Part shown: piece by piece, positions 46,793 to 57,121 of the stretch | Layout: every line of letters begins with the position of its first letter | Position numbering within the stretch: the first letter of the stretch is position 1 | From: Streptomyces seoulensis | GTDB taxonomy: Bacteria; Actinomycetota; Actinomycetes; Streptomycetales; Streptomycetaceae | Length of the DNA stretch: 64,000 nt | Assembly (NCBI GenBank): GCA_013364255.1 | Contig: CP054936.1 | Location: 7,458,353-7,522,352, forward strand | Direction of reading: 5' to 3' | Position numbers and translations under genes: made by a program | Notes under the pieces: model-generated | Database searches by the model: none | Told to the model about the DNA's origin: nothing | What the model saw: the letters and a program-made list of their open reading frames with translations, nothing else

Positions 46793-47191
46793 GTGGGGGA
46801 CTGGATCTACATCCTCGACCCGAACAAGGACACCGTGGACGGAGAGCCCTCCGGCAAGGAGACCATTCACCGTCTCGCCCAGGAGGAACCCGAGCTGGAC
46901 CTCTGGCTCAGCCGGCGCAACCGCATGAGTCCGGGCGACCGGCTGTGGTTCTTCTTCAGCCGTCCGGAGTCGGCCGTCGCCGCGGTGGCCGAGGTCGACG
47001 CGGAGCCGTACGAGGATCCCGCGGACCCCGAGTTCCCGTACCGCGTCGAGGCGACCCTCCTGCCGGAGGCGACGGACGCGCTGTACGGCAGCCCGGTCGG
47101 CCGGGAGGAGCTGGGGCTCGGCCAGGTGAGATCGGTGCAGAAGGTGAAGCCCGAGGCCCTGCCGGTGCTGCTGGCGCGGGCGGGGCTGTAG
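46793..47191 (+). CDS. EVE/PUA-like small protein
   Basis: A 132-residue protein from GTG 46793 (GAGGGCGGAAG upstream); an ATG at 46730 is a longer alternative. The sequence WIYILDPNKDTVDG, then SPGDRLWFFFSRP and VAAVAEVDAEPYED, follows the pattern of an EVE or related PUA-like domain, which binds modified bases and is often coupled to McrB restriction. It is divergent from the McrB remnant. The assignment is by pattern only. The stop lies within a short tandem repeat. Confidence 0.55.
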   Translation: MGDWIYILDPNKDTVDGEPSGKETIHRLAQEEPELDLWLSRRNRMSPGDRLWFFFSRPESAVAAVAEVDAEPYEDPADPEFPYRVEATLLPEATDALYGSPVGREELGLGQVRSVQKVKPEALPVLLARAGL

Positions 47192-47249
47192 AGCGACGGG
47201 CCGGGCGGGGCTGTAGAGCGACGGGCGGGCCGGGCTGTAGAGCGACGGG
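47183..47249 (+). repeat. Three-copy 24/25-bp tandem repeat
   Basis: GGGCTGTAGAGCGACGGG occurs at 47183, 47208 and 47232. The first copy includes the stop codon of the EVE-like gene. Confidence 0.9.
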
Positions 47250-47519
47250 CGGCGCGGTGGTCGGCACGGCGGCCTCTGACGCGTTCTCCCACGTCATCCG
47301 GCCGATCTCTCCGGTCGGTCCGACCAGGGCGTTTCCCCATGTCTCCGGTGCCGGTCGGCCGATACGGCACTGACCGCACGGGCTGGGTGGCCTTCGGCAC
47401 AATTTGCCCGATTAGGGCGGATGGGGACAGAAGAATGTGTATAAGTGGTTCGAGAGGCGGTTGCACTTCTCCGGTGGCCGGCTTCGAAGACTTACGGACC
47501 AAGGGCATGGGAGAAGCGT
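47250..47519 (+). other. Upstream region of the L,D-transpeptidase gene
   Basis: No gene seen. An A/T-rich segment at 47398-47450 (with ACAATTTG and GTGTATAAGTGG) is the best promoter candidate. A GGGAGAAG ribosome binding site precedes the TTG start. I looked for a c-di-AMP riboswitch, as found before some cell-wall genes, and could not identify one. Confidence 0.45.
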
Positions 47520-48761
47520 TTGATCACGGCACGTAAACGACACACCGGGCTGGCTGCCGCGGCCGGCGTACTCGGCGGCGTCCTCGCGGTCACCGCCCTC
47601 GGCGGCACGGCACACGCCGCCACCGGCGGCGATGGCGCCGGAAACCGGCCGAAGGCCGACGCCCCGGCGGGTCGGACGGCCGCCCCGGACGTCTCCGACG
47701 CCCGAATAAAGATCACCCCCGGGGAAGGCGCCCACAACGTCGCGGTCAACGGCCCCGTCAAGGTGACCGCCAGTGACGGCAAGCTCACCAAGGTGACCAT
47801 GACCGCCCTCGCGACCGGCGCCGTCGTTCCGGGCACCCTGTCCGCGGACGGTGCGTCCTGGACGCCGGACGGTGCGCTGAAGCGGGCCGCCAAGTACCAG
47901 ATCGCCGCGGAGGCCGCGGACGACCAGGGCCGCCCCGCCACCGCCACCGCCACGTTCGCGACGGTCTCCCCGGCCAACGACTTCATCGGGCACCTCACGC
48001 CCCAGAACGGTTCGACCGTCGGCGTGGGCATGCCGGTGAGCTTCACCTTCGACAAGGCGGTCCGCGACAAGGCCGCCGTGGAGTCGGAGATCCAGGTCAG
48101 CTCCAGCAGCGGCCAGCAGGTCGTCGGCCACTGGCTCAACGACGGCCGCCTGGACTTCCGTCCCCAGAGCTACTGGAAGCCCGGCTCCACCGTCACCGTC
48201 AAGCTGACCTCCCAGGGAGTGCAGAAGACGGTCGCCTTCAAGATCGGCCGGAGCCAGGTCAGCACGGTCGACGTCAAGACCAAGAAGATGACCGTCGTGC
48301 GCGACGGCAAGGCGATCAGGACCATCCCGATCTCGTCCGGCAGCACCGAGCACCCGACGTACAACGGCCAGATGGTGATCTCCGAGAAGTTCCAGCACAC
48401 CCGGATGAGCGCGTCGAGCGTCGGCCTCACCAACGAGGACGGCAAGCCCGCGTACGACATCGCGGCCGTACCGCACGCCATGCGCCTGACCGACTCGGGC
48501 ACCTTCATCCACGGCAACTACTGGAGCGCCGACTCGGTCTTCGGCAAGGCCAACACCAGCCACGGCTGCGTGGGCCTGAACGACGCCCGGGGCGGCGGCG
48601 ACAGCAAGCAGCCCGCCGCGTGGTTCTTCGACCACTCGATGACCGGTGACGTCGTGGTCGTCAAGAACTCCGCCGACCAGGGCAAGCTGGCCCCGGACAA
48701 CGGCCTCAGCGACTGGAACGTGCCGTGGCGCCAGTGGGTCGCGGGCGGCACGGCCGGCTGA
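47520..48761 (+). CDS. Secreted L,D-transpeptidase (YkuD family) with Ig-like domains
   Basis: A 413-residue secreted enzyme. Signal peptide (1 to about 33, ending THA), two Ig-like domains (about 60-150 and 155-245) and a YkuD catalytic domain (about 248-400). H331 in FIHGNYW and S347-H348-G349-C350 in SHGCVGLN form the active site. It makes 3-3 cross-links in peptidoglycan outside the membrane. There is no lipobox. TTG at 47520 is used because GGGAGAAG precedes it and the signal peptide (MITARKRHTG...) then starts correctly; the only nearby ATG is out of frame. Confidence 0.9.
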   Translation: MITARKRHTGLAAAAGVLGGVLAVTALGGTAHAATGGDGAGNRPKADAPAGRTAAPDVSDARIKITPGEGAHNVAVNGPVKVTASDGKLTKVTMTALATGAVVPGTLSADGASWTPDGALKRAAKYQIAAEAADDQGRPATATATFATVSPANDFIGHLTPQNGSTVGVGMPVSFTFDKAVRDKAAVESEIQVSSSSGQQVVGHWLNDGRLDFRPQSYWKPGSTVTVKLTSQGVQKTVAFKIGRSQVSTVDVKTKKMTVVRDGKAIRTIPISSGSTEHPTYNGQMVISEKFQHTRMSASSVGLTNEDGKPAYDIAAVPHAMRLTDSGTFIHGNYWSADSVFGKANTSHGCVGLNDARGGGDSKQPAAWFFDHSMTGDVVVVKNSADQGKLAPDNGLSDWNVPWRQWVAGGTAG

Positions 48762-48795
48762 CGCCGGGTACGTCCCCCGCACCTGAGTGTGCACA

Positions 48796-48838
48796 CCGCC
48801 GGGCGGCGGCCGACACCCTGTCGGCCGCCGCCCGGCGG
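48796..48838. terminator. Bidirectional hairpin terminator
   Basis: Perfect 20-base inverted repeat (48796-48815 and 48819-48838) with a 3-base loop, followed by TTT, between the convergent L,D-transpeptidase gene and the gene at 48891. Confidence 0.85.
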
Positions 48839-48890
48839 TTTCACGGCCGCGCGCACGGTCCCGGGCGCGCGGCCTCCGTCCCGCGCGCCC

Positions 48891-49397
48891 TCAGCCCCGG
48901 GTGCCGCGCTCCTCGTCGGTGCCGCGCAGGCGGCGCGCCCGCTCGGCGATCCCGCCGGAGAGCCTGTCCTTGACCGCGCCGGCCCGGTCCAGGGTCCCGG
49001 CGCCGAGGGTCCTGGCCGCGTCGACGCTCTTCGCGCCCGTCTCCAGCGCCTTGTCCCGCGCCTCCACCGCCGCGACCGCCCACCGTCGCGTCTCCGCCGG
49101 CCGCCGGCCGGACTCGATCCCGAGCCGCCCGTGGAAGTCGTGGACACCGGTGGTGACCCGGTTGCTCGCCTGGACCACGGCCGGGGACTTGGCCGGGTGC
49201 GGCAGCACCTTCGCGTTGGCCGTGTCGGCGGCCGCGTGCATCCGGGCCACCAGTCGCCCGGTGCTGCGCGAGATGAGCCCCAGCCGGTTGCACCGAGCGG
49301 CCCGGAGCCCGATACGGTGCCGGCCAGCCACTCCCGAGCCCGGGACTCGGCTTCCCCGGCCGCCGAGGAGCCGTACGACCCCCGCCCGCACGCCCAC
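48891..49397 (-). CDS. Small helical hypothetical protein
   Basis: Up to 168 residues from GTG 49397, though the first 35 look non-conserved; a GTG at 49331 or the ATG beginning MHAAADTANAK are other possible starts. The body is basic and helical (ISRSTGRLVARMHAAADT, VQASNRVTTGVHDFHGRLG, VEARDKALETGAKSVDAA) and ends in an Arg/Glu-rich tail. No membrane segment or recognised domain. Low-confidence start, moderate confidence that it is coding. Confidence 0.5.
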   Translation of the reverse strand: MGVRAGVVRLLGGRGSRVPGSGVAGRHRIGLRAARCNRLGLISRSTGRLVARMHAAADTANAKVLPHPAKSPAVVQASNRVTTGVHDFHGRLGIESGRRPAETRRWAVAAVEARDKALETGAKSVDAARTLGAGTLDRAGAVKDRLSGGIAERARRLRGTDEERGTRG

Positions 49398-49856
49398 CTA
49401 CTCCACTTCAGGAAGTGAACGAAGCGAGCCCGGGAAGCGCTCCCTCGCCCGTGGAGTCCTCCCGCGGGTGAACGAAGCGCCAGGTGGGACGGCGGAAGTC
49501 CGGTCACCGACCGGCGGTCGATCACGGCCCCCGACCCGCGCCGCGCGGGCCGCACCGGTCTCCGCCTGCGCCCTCGTGCGGGCCGCCGATACCCAACCGT
49601 TGCACAGGGTCCGCGCACCCCTTCCGCCGCAGGTCAGACACGCTGAACAGGCCAGGAGCGCAGGGCACTTGGGGCCCCGTCCGGGACGTCGGCCGATTCA
49701 CCCCTGCCGCATCCCTTGACGGACCCGCTCCGGGAGGTTTAACTCACGTCCTAAATTAAGCCATGAGGTGCTTCGGAAGTCGAACGGGGACATACCTCCC
49801 CCGGCGTCCGGACGTCTCCTCGGGTTCTCGACTCCCGGAAAGGGACACCCGGAGCC
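49398..49856. other. Long upstream region of the sugar-uptake operon
   Basis: 459 bases with no supported gene. GGGAAGCGCTCCCT (49432-49445) is a three-mismatch relative of the CebR-type operator. Near 49740-49762 the DNA is unusually A/T-rich (GTTTAACTCACG then CTAAATTAAG), as expected for a sugar-regulator binding and promoter region. Confidence 0.5.
49716..49744 (+). promoter_or_regulatory. Candidate promoter of the ABC-GH1 operon
   Basis: TTGACG (49716-49721), 17 bases, TTAACT (49739-49744). The -35 matches the vegetative consensus in five of six bases; the -10 is weak. An A/T-rich stretch with half-repeats TTTAA and TTAA follows and could bind a ROK or LacI regulator. Confidence 0.45.
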
Positions 49857-51173
49857 ATGCGCAGCATCCGAGCCGCGGCCGTAGGCGCCGTCACCCTGTC
49901 TCTCGCCCTCGCCGCCTCGGCCTGCGGAGGCGGTTCGTCGACCGGCGGAGGATCCAACGACGCGCCGAAGACGCTCACTTACTGGGCCTCCAACCAGGGC
50001 ACGAGCATCGAGGTCGACAAGAAGGTCCTCCAGCCCGAACTCGACAAGTTCGAGAAGCAGACGGGCATCAAGGTCAAGTTCGAGGTCGTCCCCTGGTCGG
50101 ACCTGCTGAACCGGATCCTGACCGCGACGACTTCCGGCCAGGGGCCCGACGTCCTGAACATCGGCAACACCTGGAGCGCCTCCCTCCAGGCGACCGGCGC
50201 GCTGCTGCCCTGGGACGCGAAGAACTTCGGCAAGATCGGCGGCAAGGACCGCTTCGTGGACTCGGCCCTCGGCTCGACCGGTGTGACGGGCCAGGACCCG
50301 GCGGCCGTCCCGCTGTACTCGATGGCCTACGCGCTCTACTACAACAAGAACATCTTCGCCGACGCCGGGATCGCCAAGCCCCCGGCCACCTGGGCCGAGT
50401 TGGTCGCCGACGGCAAGAAGATCCAGGCGAAGGGCAAGAACGTCCTGGGCGCCGAGGGCGCCAACGTCTCCGAGAACATCCACCACGTCTTCGTCTTCGC
50501 CAAGCAGCACGGCGCGGACTTCTTCACCGCCGACGGCAAGGCCGACTTCGCCAACGACGGGGCGGTAGCGGCGGTCAAGCAGTACGTCGACCTGATGGCC
50601 AAGGACAAGGCCATCCCCAAGGGCAACGCCGAGTACGCGCAGAACCAGTCCGTCAGCGACTTCGCCAAGGGCAACACGGCCATGCTGCTGTGGCAGTCGG
50701 CCTCGGCCAACCTGAAGAACCAGGGCATGAGCGAGGCCGACTACGGCATCGCCCCGGTGCCCGTGCAGTCCGGGACGCCCGGCGCCGGCGCCCAGGCGAA
50801 CTCGATGGTGGCCGGCATCAACATGGCCGTCTTCAAGAACACCCACAACCTGGACGGCGCCACGAAGTTCGTGAAGTTCATGACCAGCGACGACGAGCAG
50901 AAGATCCTCAACAAGGCGTACAGCACCATCCCGCCGGTCAAGGGCGCCCAGTCGGACCCGGCCTTCGACACCCCGGCCAACGCCGTGCTGAAGAACACCC
51001 TCGCCACCAGCGCCGTGGCGCTGCCCCAGGTCGCCGCCGAGTCCCAGTTCGAGACGACGGTCGGCACGGCCGTCAAGGACCTGTTCGCCGACGCCGCCGC
51101 TGGCCGCACGGTGACCACCGAAGCGGTGAAGGCCAAGCTCCTCAAGGCCCAGCAGCAGATGCCGGCGAAGTGA
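49857..51173 (+). CDS. Extracellular sugar-binding lipoprotein (ABC uptake)
   Basis: A 438-residue family 1 solute-binding protein. A lipoprotein signal peptide ends at the lipobox LAASAC (Cys about 23), followed by a Gly/Ser linker, then SBP_bac_1 sequence: LTYWASNQGT, GPDVLNIGNTW, ALYYNKNIFADAGI and PATWAELV. It captures an oligosaccharide, inferred to be a beta-glucoside because GH1 closes the operon. It lies at the membrane, feeding the two permeases downstream. No ATPase gene is in the operon, as usual in Streptomyces, where a shared MsiK serves many sugar importers. Confidence 0.92.
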   Translation: MRSIRAAAVGAVTLSLALAASACGGGSSTGGGSNDAPKTLTYWASNQGTSIEVDKKVLQPELDKFEKQTGIKVKFEVVPWSDLLNRILTATTSGQGPDVLNIGNTWSASLQATGALLPWDAKNFGKIGGKDRFVDSALGSTGVTGQDPAAVPLYSMAYALYYNKNIFADAGIAKPPATWAELVADGKKIQAKGKNVLGAEGANVSENIHHVFVFAKQHGADFFTADGKADFANDGAVAAVKQYVDLMAKDKAIPKGNAEYAQNQSVSDFAKGNTAMLLWQSASANLKNQGMSEADYGIAPVPVQSGTPGAGAQANSMVAGINMAVFKNTHNLDGATKFVKFMTSDDEQKILNKAYSTIPPVKGAQSDPAFDTPANAVLKNTLATSAVALPQVAAESQFETTVGTAVKDLFADAAAGRTVTTEAVKAKLLKAQQQMPAK

Positions 51174-52180
51174 GCGAGATGACCGGCACCGTTCGTTCGG
51201 ACACGGCGAAGGTGCGGTCCGCGCGCGGTGACTTCTCCCCCGGGGCGGTGCGCGGCCCGCGCCGTCCCGGGCGGATCAAGCGCATCGGACTGCCGTACCT
51301 GCTGCTGCTGCCCGCGTTGCTCCTGGAACTCCTGGTCCATCTGGTGCCGATGGTGATCGGCATCACGATGAGCTTCAAGGAGCTGACGCAGTTCTACATC
51401 CGGGACTGGGGCACGGCGCCCTGGTCGGGCATCGACAACTACCGTCTTTCGGTGGACGTCAACGGCCCCGTCGGCGACGCCCTGCTGCACTCCTTCCTCG
51501 TCACGGTCGCCTTCACCCTGCTCTCGGTCGGCCTGTGCTGGGCCATCGGCACCACCGCCGCCATCTACATGCAGGACACCTTCCGCGGCCGCGGCCTGCT
51601 GCGCACCGTCTTCCTCATCCCCTACGCCCTGCCCGTCTACGCCGCCGTCATCACCTGGGCCTTCATGTTCCAGCACGACAACGGCCTGGTGAACCACGTC
51701 CTGCACGACCAGCTCCACCTCACCGACCAGCCCTCCTTCTGGCTCATCGGCGACAACAGCTTCTACGCCCTGCTCACCGTCTCCGTCTGGAAAGGCTGGC
51801 CCTTCGCCTTCCTCATCGTCATGGCCGGCCTCCAGAACATCCCCCACGAACTCTACGAAGCCGCCGCCCTCGACGGAGCCGGCCTGTGGCAGCAGATCCG
51901 CCGCATCACCCTGCCCTCCCTGCGCCCCGTCAACCAAGTCCTCGTCCTGGTCCTGTTCCTGTGGACCTTCAACGACTTCAACACCCCCTACGTCCTGTTC
52001 GGCAAATCAGCACCCGAAGCCGCCGACCTCATCTCCGTCCACATCTACCAGTCCTCCTTCGTCACCTGGAACTTCGGCACCGGCTCCGCCATGTCCGTCC
52101 TGCTCCTCCTCTTCCTCCTCGTGGTCACCGGCCTCTACCTCCTGCTCACCTCCCGCGGAAGGAAGACAGCCGATGCCTGA
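51170..52180 (+). CDS. Sugar ABC transporter permease (MalF type)
   Basis: A 336-residue membrane protein with six main helices and the EAA loop ELYEAAALDGAGLWQQIRRITLPSL, where the ATPase docks. GTG at 51170 overlaps the preceding TGA as GTGA; ATG 51179 is an alternative start. The first permease of a two-permease carbohydrate importer. Confidence 0.92.
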   Translation: MSEMTGTVRSDTAKVRSARGDFSPGAVRGPRRPGRIKRIGLPYLLLLPALLLELLVHLVPMVIGITMSFKELTQFYIRDWGTAPWSGIDNYRLSVDVNGPVGDALLHSFLVTVAFTLLSVGLCWAIGTTAAIYMQDTFRGRGLLRTVFLIPYALPVYAAVITWAFMFQHDNGLVNHVLHDQLHLTDQPSFWLIGDNSFYALLTVSVWKGWPFAFLIVMAGLQNIPHELYEAAALDGAGLWQQIRRITLPSLRPVNQVLVLVLFLWTFNDFNTPYVLFGKSAPEAADLISVHIYQSSFVTWNFGTGSAMSVLLLLFLLVVTGLYLLLTSRGRKTADA

Positions 52181-53068
52181 CACCCCCACCACCCCCACCG
52201 CCCTCACCGCCCGGCGCCCGGCCCGCTCCCCGATGGCCCCGCCCCGCTCCTTCCACTGGTCACGCCGCGTCTTCCTCACCCTGCTGACCGCCTTCGTCCT
52301 CCTGCCCGTCTACGTGATGGTCTCCAGCTCCCTCAAACCCTTGCAGGACGTATCGGGCAAGTTCCGCTGGCTGCCCAGCGGCCTGACCATCCGCCCCTAC
52401 ATCGACATCTGGTCCACCATCCCCCTGGCCCGGTACTTCACCAACTCCCTCATCGTCGCCGGCGCCGCCACCGCCGGCTCCGTGGTCATCGCGGTGTTCG
52501 CCGCCTACGCCGTCAGCCGCTACTCCTTCCGCGGCAAACGCGTCTTCACCGTCACCGTCCTGTCCACCCAGATGTTCCCCGGCATCCTCTTCCTCCTCCC
52601 GCTGTTCCTCCTCTACGTCAACATCGGCAACACCACCGGCATCGCCCTGTTCGGCTCCCGCGGCGGACTGATCCTGACGTATCTGACGTTCACGCTGCCG
52701 TTCTCGATCTGGATGCTGATCGGCTACTTCGACTCCGTCCCCAAGGACCTGGACGAAGCGGCCCTGGTCGACGGCTGCGGCCCGCTGGGCGCCCTGTTCC
52801 GCGTCGTGGTCCCCGCCGCGATCCCCGGCATCGTCGCGGTCGCCGTGTACGCCTTCATGACCGCCTGGGGCGAAGTGCTGTTCGCCTCCGTCATGACCAA
52901 CGACACCACCCGCACCCTCGCCGTCGGACTCCAGGGCTACTCCACCCTCAACGACGTGTACTGGAACCAGATCATGGCCGCCTCCCTCGTCGTCAGCGTC
53001 CCCGTCGTCGCCGGCTTCCTCCTCCTCCAGCGCTACCTCGTCGCCGGACTGACGGCAGGCGCCGTCAA

Positions 53069-53072
<4 letters not shown>
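52173..53072 (+). CDS. Sugar ABC transporter permease (MalG type)
   Basis: A 299-residue membrane protein with six helices and the EAA loop DLDEAALVDGCGPLGALFRVV. ATG 52173 overlaps the end of the preceding permease by eight bases. The second permease of the importer. Confidence 0.92.
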
Positions 53073-54460
<1,388 letters not shown>

Positions 54461-54482
54461 CACCCGCCGCCGCCACAAGACG

Positions 54483-54519
54483 CCGGTGGGCGCGAGCGCG
54501 GGAGGCCCGCGTCCACCGG
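54483..54519. terminator. Possible bidirectional hairpin
   Basis: CCGGTGG (54483-54489) and CCACCGG (54513-54519) enclose a second stem CGCGGG/CCCGCG, with bulges. It lies between the convergent GH1 and methyltransferase genes. Confidence 0.45.
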
Positions 54520-54534
54520 TGAACGGCCCGCCCG

Positions 54535-55425
54535 TCAGCCGTCCTTGCGGGCCACCCCGCCGTAGATGCCGATGGGCGGGGCGTCCTGCTCTGGGAGTTC
54601 GTCGGGACGCCAGTCGGTGACCTTGACCAGACCGGGGTCGAGCAGGGTGAAGTCGCCGAAGAACTCCAGGATCCGGTCGTGCGGACGCAGGTTCAGGGTG
54701 GCGGTGGCGTTCTTGTAGACGGCCGCCGCGTCCTCGCGCCGGTCGTCGTGGACGTCGCCCGTGGCGTGCGAGAGGACGAGGTAGGAACCGGCGGGCAGCG
54801 CGTCGCGGAGGGTGGCGACGACGCCGGCCGGGTCGTCCGCCTCGGAGAGGAAGTGCACGACGGCCACCAGCAGCAGCGCCACCGGCCGGCCGAAGTCGAC
54901 GAGCCGCCGCACCTCGGGGTGGCCGAGGATCGCGTGCGGGTCGCGCAGGTCGCCCAGGACGACGGAGGTGCCGCCGGCGCCGTCCAGCAGGGCCATCGAG
55001 TGGGTGCTGACGATCGGATCGTTGTCGACGTAGGCGATGCGGGTGTCGGGGGCGACGGCCTGCGCGATCTGGTGCACGTTCGGCTCGGTGGGCAGGCCCG
55101 TGCCCACGTCCAGGATCTGCCGCACACTGCCCTCGGCGACGACGTGCCGGACGGCGCGGTGCAGGAAGCGCCGGTTGGCGAGGACCCCGGCCCGCACCTC
55201 CGGGGCCGCCTTCATGAACCGCTCGGCGGCCCGCTGGTCGACCTCGTAGTTGTCCTTGCCGCCCAGGAAGTAGTCGTACATCCGGGCCGGGTGCGGCTTG
55301 CTGGTGTCGATCTCGTACAGCTCGTACAGGGGGGCGGCGCCGCTGTCGCCGCTGCTGAGGGAGGTCATGGATGCCTGGGCTCCGTCCTGGACTCGCACCC
55401 CGGTGATTGCCTGTCGGTCCGTCAT
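54535..55425 (-). CDS. S-adenosyl methyltransferase (PF04672 type)
   Basis: A 296-residue member of the large actinomycete family once called DUF574. It has the hallmark HPARMYDYFLGGKDNYEVD, the SAM-binding ILDVGTGLPTEPNVHQIAQ and IAYVDNDPIV. Many copies occur per Streptomyces genome and their substrates are unknown. ATG 55425 opens the frame; ATG 55368 (MTSLSSGDSG) would also give the core. Convergent with the GH1 gene. Confidence 0.9.
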   Translation of the reverse strand: MTDRQAITGVRVQDGAQASMTSLSSGDSGAAPLYELYEIDTSKPHPARMYDYFLGGKDNYEVDQRAAERFMKAAPEVRAGVLANRRFLHRAVRHVVAEGSVRQILDVGTGLPTEPNVHQIAQAVAPDTRIAYVDNDPIVSTHSMALLDGAGGTSVVLGDLRDPHAILGHPEVRRLVDFGRPVALLLVAVVHFLSEADDPAGVVATLRDALPAGSYLVLSHATGDVHDDRREDAAAVYKNATATLNLRPHDRILEFFGDFTLLDPGLVKVTDWRPDELPEQDAPPIGIYGGVARKDG

Positions 55426-55624
55426 CCTGGCATGCCCGCGGCACGGCCGGGACGGCGATCACGAGAGATCGGGCTACGGGCTGCCGCCGGTTCCGCCGGG
55501 CTCCGGTTTCACTCGATCGGGTGGGCTCGGGCGGAGCGGGCACGGGCGGCGGGAGCGGCTCGTTCGACGGGGTGACGGGACGTTCCCGGCATCGTCGGAC
55601 ATCGGGCAGCGAGGGAGACACGGC

Positions 55625-56173
55625 ATGGGACTGTATGTGCACCACAACGAGGACGGCACGATCACCGGTCGCAACGAGGACACGGGCTTCGCCGTGACCC
55701 TCGCCGACGAGGAAGAGGTCAAGCGGCGGTTGTGCGAGGACGCGGGCTGGGAGTACACGCCGCCGCCCCCGTCGTCCGTGCCGCCGGGCTTCCACCGCTT
55801 CACGCTCGTGGACGAGTCGTCCGGGTCCGACGGCTTCGAGGACGAGCGCTGGGCGGGGGTGCGGGAGCGGCCGCCGCGGGGCTGCGCTCCGGCGGACCGG
55901 GACGGCTTCGCCTTCGCCCTGGAGTGCGAGCGGCCGGGGAAGTCGCTGCTGGACGCCGTCGCGGACACCGTCGCCGAGATCCGCCGCGACCACGGCGTGG
56001 TGATGAACAGCCTCGGCGTCGAGCAGCCGCAGGAACGGCTCGACCGCGACCGGGACGGCCACGCGGGGCGGACCGTGGCCCACCTCCTGCTCATGACGGC
56101 ACACCGTGCCGCGCTGTTGGGATACGGCCGCAAGGACCTGGTCCGGCTGCTGGACGCGACGGGAGTGCGGTAG
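55625..56173 (+). CDS. Conserved hypothetical protein
   Basis: A 182-residue protein from ATG 55625 (GGCAGCGAGGGAGACAC upstream). It starts MGLYVHHNEDGTITGRNED, has a Pro-rich middle and ends in a helical part (SLLDAVADTVAEIRRDHG, HLLLMTAHRAALLGYG). No domain recognised. Its last 83 bases overlap the end of the convergent CDP-alcohol phosphotransferase gene, which is unusual. Confidence 0.6.
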   Translation: MGLYVHHNEDGTITGRNEDTGFAVTLADEEEVKRRLCEDAGWEYTPPPPSSVPPGFHRFTLVDESSGSDGFEDERWAGVRERPPRGCAPADRDGFAFALECERPGKSLLDAVADTVAEIRRDHGVVMNSLGVEQPQERLDRDRDGHAGRTVAHLLLMTAHRAALLGYGRKDLVRLLDATGVR

Positions 56174-57011
56174 CGGCGAGGACGGGCGACGACCCGACCC
56201 CGGCCCCGGCCCCGGCCCCGGCCCCGGCCCCGGCCCCGACCTCGGCCCCGGCGGCGGCCGTCCCCCGCCGGTCCGTCCCCCGCTGGGACGCTCGTCGCCG
56301 GTCCGCTCGCCGCCGCAGCCACCGCACGTCCCGCCCGAACGACCACACCAGCAGGGTCAGCGCCAGCAGTACGACTCCCAGGTTCGCCGGGCGGGGAAGG
56401 AGGTGTGCGTCCGCCAGCAGCAGAAGGACGCCCTGGAAGGCGGCCACCGTCTTGCGGGCGGTGCTCGGCGGCAGCGGTGCGTCGAGCCAGGGCAGGAGAC
56501 GGGCGGCGGCGACGAAGGCGTAGCGCATGCCGCCGATCAGCAGCACCCACGCGCCGAGGTCCCTGGACACATGGACGCTGAGCACCAGGATGAGGAACGC
56601 GTCGACCTCCATGTCGAAGCGGGCGCCCAACGCCGTTGCGGTGCCGGTGCGGCGCGCCACCCTGCCGTCCACGCCGTCCAGGATCAGCGCCACCGCGGTC
56701 AGACCGACCAGCGGTGCCAGGGGAGGTGAGCTTACGAAGGAGTCCGCGACCAGCGCCGTCACCGCGCCGACGAGGACGGTCCGCCCCAGCGTCACCCGGT
56801 TCGCCGGGCCGAACGAGACGAGCCGGGAGCGCAGCACCGCCCTGGAGAGCACCGCCCAGGTGGCGATCGCGAAGACGAGGCCGGTCACCCAGCCCGCGGG
56901 GCCCATGCCGATCGCCGTGCCGAGCAGGGCCAGCAGCAGGATCTGCGCTCCCGCTCCCAACGCGGTCTCCTGCTGGACCGGCCTCGCCTCGTACGTGTTG
57001 TTCAGGGCCAC
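56091..57011 (-). CDS. CDP-alcohol phosphatidyltransferase family membrane protein
   Basis: A 306-residue membrane protein with about six helices. The family motif D-x2-D-G-x2-A-R-x8-G-x3-D-x3-D is complete in LDGVDGRVARRTGTATALGA followed by RFDMEVD. It transfers a phospho-alcohol from CDP-alcohol to another alcohol or acceptor. The C-terminal 50 residues are a low-complexity GAGAGAG tail encoded by a GGCCCC repeat and are probably dispensable. GTG 57011 follows GGAGGG. It is divergent, with a 110-base spacer, from the dehydrogenase of the GTP-derived gene cluster and likely belongs to it. Confidence 0.85.
   Translation of the reverse strand: MALNNTYEARPVQQETALGAGAQILLLALLGTAIGMGPAGWVTGLVFAIATWAVLSRAVLRSRLVSFGPANRVTLGRTVLVGAVTALVADSFVSSPPLAPLVGLTAVALILDGVDGRVARRTGTATALGARFDMEVDAFLILVLSVHVSRDLGAWVLLIGGMRYAFVAAARLLPWLDAPLPPSTARKTVAAFQGVLLLLADAHLLPRPANLGVVLLALTLLVWSFGRDVRWLRRRADRRRASQRGTDRRGTAAAGAEVGAGAGAGAGAGAGVGSSPVLAATALPSRPAAGPGPCGRIPTARHGVPS
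56198..56237. repeat. CCGGCC hexamer repeat
   Basis: About six to seven uninterrupted copies of the hexamer, encoding the Ala-Gly tail of the CDP-alcohol phosphotransferase on the minus strand. Confidence 0.9.
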
Positions 57012-57121
57012 CGCACACCCTCCGACGGAGTGACAGAGTCGATCTACGCCGCGTACGTTGTGCGCGGCCTGTGCACCCGTCGGTACGTGGACCACTTCCC
57101 GATCGTTCAGGAGGACGCTCG

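Noticed and set aside
47398..47519. c-di-AMP (ydaO-type) riboswitch before the L,D-transpeptidase gene
   Set aside because: I could not find the conserved helices or core bases; only an A/T-rich promoter-like patch is evident.
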